DNA of 64,000 bases from Salarias fasciatus (lineage: Eukaryota; Chordata; Actinopteri; Blenniiformes; Blenniidae), in assembly GCF_902148845.1 (NCBI RefSeq), contig NC_043748.1, positions 19,475,346 to 19,539,345 on the forward strand, in the 5' to 3' direction. Every line of letters starts with the position of its first letter. Positions within the stretch are counted from its first letter, which is position 1. The translations under genes were made by a program, and so were the position numbers. Positions 60,801-64,000 of this stretch are shown here, piece after piece. Below the pieces are notes generated by a model, which was not told where the DNA came from, did no database searches, and was given only the letters and a program-made list of their open reading frames with translations.

Positions 60801-62301
60801 GGGGCCACACTGATACTTGTGTGGACAGAGGATGAAGTGGGATTGTCATTACGGTGACATTATTGTCCGTCTATTTGTGTGATTTGCAGGAGAACTATTT
60901 ACTACGGCCATGGTGCCCATGAGCAGCAGCGGCATTTTCAAACTGTTGCATTTCCCTCCATTTACAGATGAAGTGTTTTCAAAAAGTTAATACAGTTGCG
61001 TCTTGTAAATGTCATGTAGAAGGTGCTGGAGGACGTTTTGAGGCCGAGTTCAAAGTCTGAATAGAACTGAAACAGAGAAGATGAAGAAATCCTTCACTTG
61101 CTTTGCCTCCGTTTGTGTCAGGTCAAATATCACCACAAACGCCTTCTTTTACTTCGTTACTGTAGCTCTCCTTACACCTCTGGATTCCTGCCTCAGTACG
61201 TTTAATTTTGAACCCATGTCAACACACACGCCTTCGATCGAGTCAACACCTCTGGATGTCCTGGCGTAACTTCATTAGATCGGAATATTTTTTGCAGACT
61301 ACTCTGATGACCGTGCAAACTCTTTTCTTTTCAAAGTCACTCATTTTTTCAGCTACAACAAGAACAACTGACACTCAGATTTTGTGTCATTCATTCACAA
61401 AATTAATACTACAGCGTTAAAAATAAAATACGAGGCATGAAATCTGCCTTCTGTTCCTCACATTTTCACATTAGATAACATTTAATACAGCAAGAACATT
61501 TCTAAGTTCTTTCAGGTTACCATAAATGTGATGTTTCAAGCATTTCTTATTATTACTATTTAATATTTTAATTTAAAGCTGCTATATTCACAAGATGACA
61601 TGTTATTTCAATGTGGTGTAATGAGGTCTTTCGACATTGGGTTAAATGATACCTCTTGATACAAGTGTGTGAGAGATTTGATCACTACCGTGCTGCTGCA
61701 GATTTTCTGCCTCACAGTGAACTCTGCTTTATCTCATGTAAGAGCAGAATGAAGCAGAATGTGTGTGTGTGTGTGCTACACTGAGCTTTCATTTTAAAGC
61801 TGCTGTTCAGATTAAAACACACACGCGCGCTGCAGCAGCCTGGCGGAGCTGTGTTTCTTTTGTCAGATGTGACAGAAAACGTTTCAGCTCACTGAACAGG
61901 TCTGTCATCAGTCGGCAGGTTAACAGGACACTGGTTGGTGCTGCAGCGGTGGGTTGGTTGGTTACTTGCTGGTTAGCAGGTTAATGAAGATGCGCACCGC
62001 TGAACTGCGAGATGCTAACCGCTAGTGCCGATGAGGCGCGAGCCCGCACACCTCCACCTGCCATGAGGACGCACTAAAGCAGTCCCACCTGTGCACGCAC
62101 GTTCACTACTTCCACCCCCCCTCCACAAGCACCAGCACCCCACCCCCCTGCGACTGGGGGGGTGGGGGAGGGTGCATTAAGCGTGCTAACCCGTTAGCAA
62201 GCTAACAGCTTGTCCGCCCCCCAGCCCCCGCGGCGAGCTGCGCTCCGACCCCCGGGCAGGAGGGCAGAGGCTGCGGCAGGTGGCCGACCCCCCGGGCTCA
62301 C
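57838..62301 (-). other. fbxl19: fbxl19 intron 1 (probable)
   Basis: This is 4.5 kb with no coding exon, RNA gene or transposon termini recognised. There is an A run at 59751-59764. Whether another 5' exon lies here cannot be told from sequence alone. Confidence 0.45.
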
Positions 62302-62440
62302 CTCTCGGTATCAGGTCGCATGCTCCTGGCTCGCTCATTAGAATGAATCTCGGTTAGCCGCCGTTAGCTTCAGCGCTGCTAGCCGTCCGCTTCCTTGTTC
62401 GCTGCTCCGCCAGGCTGCTGCTAGCTCCGGGGCTGCCGCC
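62302..62440 (-). other. fbxl19: Probable 5' exon of fbxl19 with an upstream ORF
   Basis: A good minus-strand donor (CCGAGAG|GTGAGCCC, exon end at 62302) lies at the edge of a CpG-rich block. An ATG at 62338 opens MSEPGACDLIPR. Joined to exon 2 (acceptor before 57837) it continues out of frame and stops after ADLLGHVGQ, overlapping the main ATG at 57822. This makes it an upstream ORF and not the protein start. The 5' edge is approximate. Confidence 0.45.
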
Positions 62441-62621
62441 GCCTCACAGCCGGCCCATCGCTCCGGGCGCTCCGGCTCGCTCCCGGGACGGCCTCCCGGA
62501 CCCGCGGCGGGTCGAACCGATGACCGAAGGACTGGATGTGGATGAAGGGCGCAGTGCTGCTGGCGGAGTCGTGCCCATTCACTCCCCTCCCTCTCCCCCT
62601 CTCGCTCTCTCTCTCTCTCTT

Positions 62622-62699
<78 letters not shown>

Positions 62700-63535
62700 C
62701 TCAGCACGTTACAGCGTGTTCCGCTCCTTCCCGGGGGGCTTCAAAACACACAACGGCTCCTTCTCACCGAGCACCGCGATCAACCGCACGCTCCGCGGTA
62801 ACCCTCCGCACGAACTAGGCCCCGTCGATCACCGCACGAGCGTGAAGCAGCCAGCGGGCGGAAAGAAGCGCCGCGCGCCACTATTGTTCTCTGGCTTCAT
62901 TGTGTTGGCGCCTGGCTGCGGGGTTGTGCGTGAATCGGTGCGGGTGTCGCAGATGGATCGATCTCCCGTGGCACTTTTAACCCCCGCATGGATGACATCA
63001 CACAGGTGACCGCAGCGCGCTCCGCTCCGGCCTCGGAGGGACACAACACAAATAAATAAATAAGCGCAGTAAATAAAACATGACAGGCCCCGCCCCTGCG
63101 TCATGACGTCGGGGCGTCCGCAGCAAGAATGGCGTCATGGGTGTTGTAGTTTTTGGTTGTCAAAAACAAAAATAAGTATGAGTCACACAAACGTTAAAAA
63201 GTAGCTTGAATAAGACGTAGCTAGGTATTTTTTCTACTCGCGCTTCTCTCTGCAATAATAAAATTTGTTTTGTGATATTGTCGTGTATATATGTTATGTG
63301 TTATTTTTGTGACACAGTAACACACTGCACCCCCCCCCCCTCCTCCCCCCGGCCTCTCCTCATGCTAACAGGCTAACAGCTAGCAGCGCTCCGTGACTCC
63401 GTCAGACGCACCGGCTCCGTCCACGTCCCGGAGCCACAGGACTCTACTGACCCTCCCGACGTTCAGCCACGACCCGGCCGGAGCGGCACACCGCGGGGAG
63501 ACTCCCAGTAGAGGCAGCAGACCGAAGCCGTGAAG
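62441..63535. promoter_or_regulatory. Divergent promoter region of fbxl19 (-) and ube2m (+)
   Basis: GC- and CpG-rich sequence at 62000-63100 and again at 63330-63800 separates the two divergent 5' ends by about 1 kb. No TATA box stands in a convincing position for either gene. An AT-rich dip lies at about 63170-63300. The likely ube2m 5'UTR is the CpG-rich segment just before 63536. Confidence 0.45.
62609..62697. repeat. (CT)n microsatellite in the fbxl19-ube2m intergenic region
   Basis: This is about 90 bases of CT repeats with two short interruptions, lying between the divergent first exons. Antisense GA tracts of this kind can act as GAGA-type promoter elements. Here that is only a possibility. 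Confidence 0.9.
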
Positions 63536-63650
63536 ATGATCAAGCTGTTTTCTCTAAAGCAGCAGAAGAAAGACGAGGAGTCTGCCGGAGGAAACAGGAC
63601 CGGAGCCGGCGGCAAGAAAGCCAGCGCGGCCCAGCTCCGGATACAGAAAG
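63536..63650 (+). CDS. ube2m: NEDD8-conjugating enzyme UBC12, exon 1 (partial gene)
   Basis: The exon encodes [19 protein letters not shown], then [12 protein letters not shown], and ends with a phase-1 G before GTAGGC at 63651. This is the UBE2M N-terminus. The first residues ([11 protein letters not shown]) form the extension unique to UBC12 that docks in the NEDD8 E1 (NAE1-UBA3) groove and is N-terminally acetylated to bind DCN1. The catalytic UBC fold follows in later exons beyond the window. The ATG at 63536 is chosen over the preceding in-frame GTG because it matches the known start. UBE2M delivers NEDD8 to cullins 1-4. Confidence 0.93.
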
Positions 63651-64000
63651 GTAGGCAGCGCACCTCCGGCCGGCCTGTCCGGCCCCCGGTGACAGGTAAT
63701 CCCCGGCTGACTGACCCACCGCACAGGCCGGGACCCGAAGGTCCGGACCGTGCCGGGTGAACCGAGCGGAGGCTAAGAGCTAACAGGCTAACTAGCTAAG
63801 CTAACGGCTGCTAGCTGAAAACAAAACGCAGACCGAGCGGCTGTTAGCACACATAGCTAACAGTCTGCAACCAGCTAACTCTGCCAACCAGGAACCATCT
63901 GCCAGCTAGTCATGGCCTGTCAGCGGGTCGAAGGACTGGTTAGTCTTTTACCGGCTAACCTGCTGTGTCAGCTCTCTGTGAGGGGGGTTACACTAACCAG
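63651..64000 (+). other. ube2m: ube2m intron 1, beginning
   Basis: GC-rich then GCTAGC/GCTAAC-rich sequence with no further exon. The human second exon (DINELNLPK) is not found before the window ends. Confidence 0.7.

Noticed and set aside
62302-62338. MSEPGACDLIPR as the N-terminus of FBXL19
   Set aside because: Joined to exon 2 it is out of frame with the CXXC-encoding sequence, while the ATG at 57822 gives the expected start.

Overview
The window is nuclear DNA of a ray-finned fish, most likely a percomorph teleost. The evidence is intron-split vertebrate genes with GT/AG junctions, short introns packed with CA/GT microsatellites, many small DNA transposons (Harbinger, hAT, Tc1/mariner and MITEs), a tRNA-derived SINE and an L2-type LINE fragment. 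No retrovirus, LTR element, Polinton, CRISPR array or bacterial-type operon was recognised.

Layout. 1-16 kb: two tandem, whole, single-coding-exon genes of the SE-cephalotoxin-like family (6127-7830 and 13495-15231, both +). Each appears to have its own TATA promoter, short noncoding first exon, intron and poly(A) signal. The intron of the first copy holds a 4.6 kb decayed PIF/Harbinger transposon (569-5215) that the second copy lacks. It still carries remnants of both Harbinger genes and two younger MITEs. 16-24.6 kb: a transposon graveyard (deleted mariner, a hAT MITE nested in another DNA element, a Tc1/mariner-like MITE, SINE pieces). 24.6-34.5 kb: socs7 on the minus strand, nine coding exons, 891 aa predicted. 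35.3-37.0 kb: two opposed copies of one MITE, the first with a further MITE inside it. 37.4-48.2 kb: kpnb1 (importin beta-1), minus strand, 21 coding exons plus a 3'UTR exon, 876 aa predicted, with the stop codon split by the last intron. 49.8-62.4 kb: fbxl19 (CXXC-PHD-F-box-LRR), minus strand, ten coding exons, 872 aa predicted, plus a probable 5' noncoding exon. 63.5 kb to the end: first exon of ube2m (NEDD8 E2), plus strand, divergent from fbxl19.

How the genes relate. socs7, fbxl19 and ube2m all belong to cullin-RING biology. SOCS7 and FBXL19 are substrate receptors of cullin ligases and UBE2M supplies the NEDD8 that activates cullins. kpnb1 is the general nuclear import receptor. This is a thematic coincidence of neighbours, not evidence of co-regulation. 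The cephalotoxin-like pair is secreted and unrelated to them. Exon boundaries were placed by hand from splice signals, reading phase and recall of the human proteins, so errors of one or two bases are possible.
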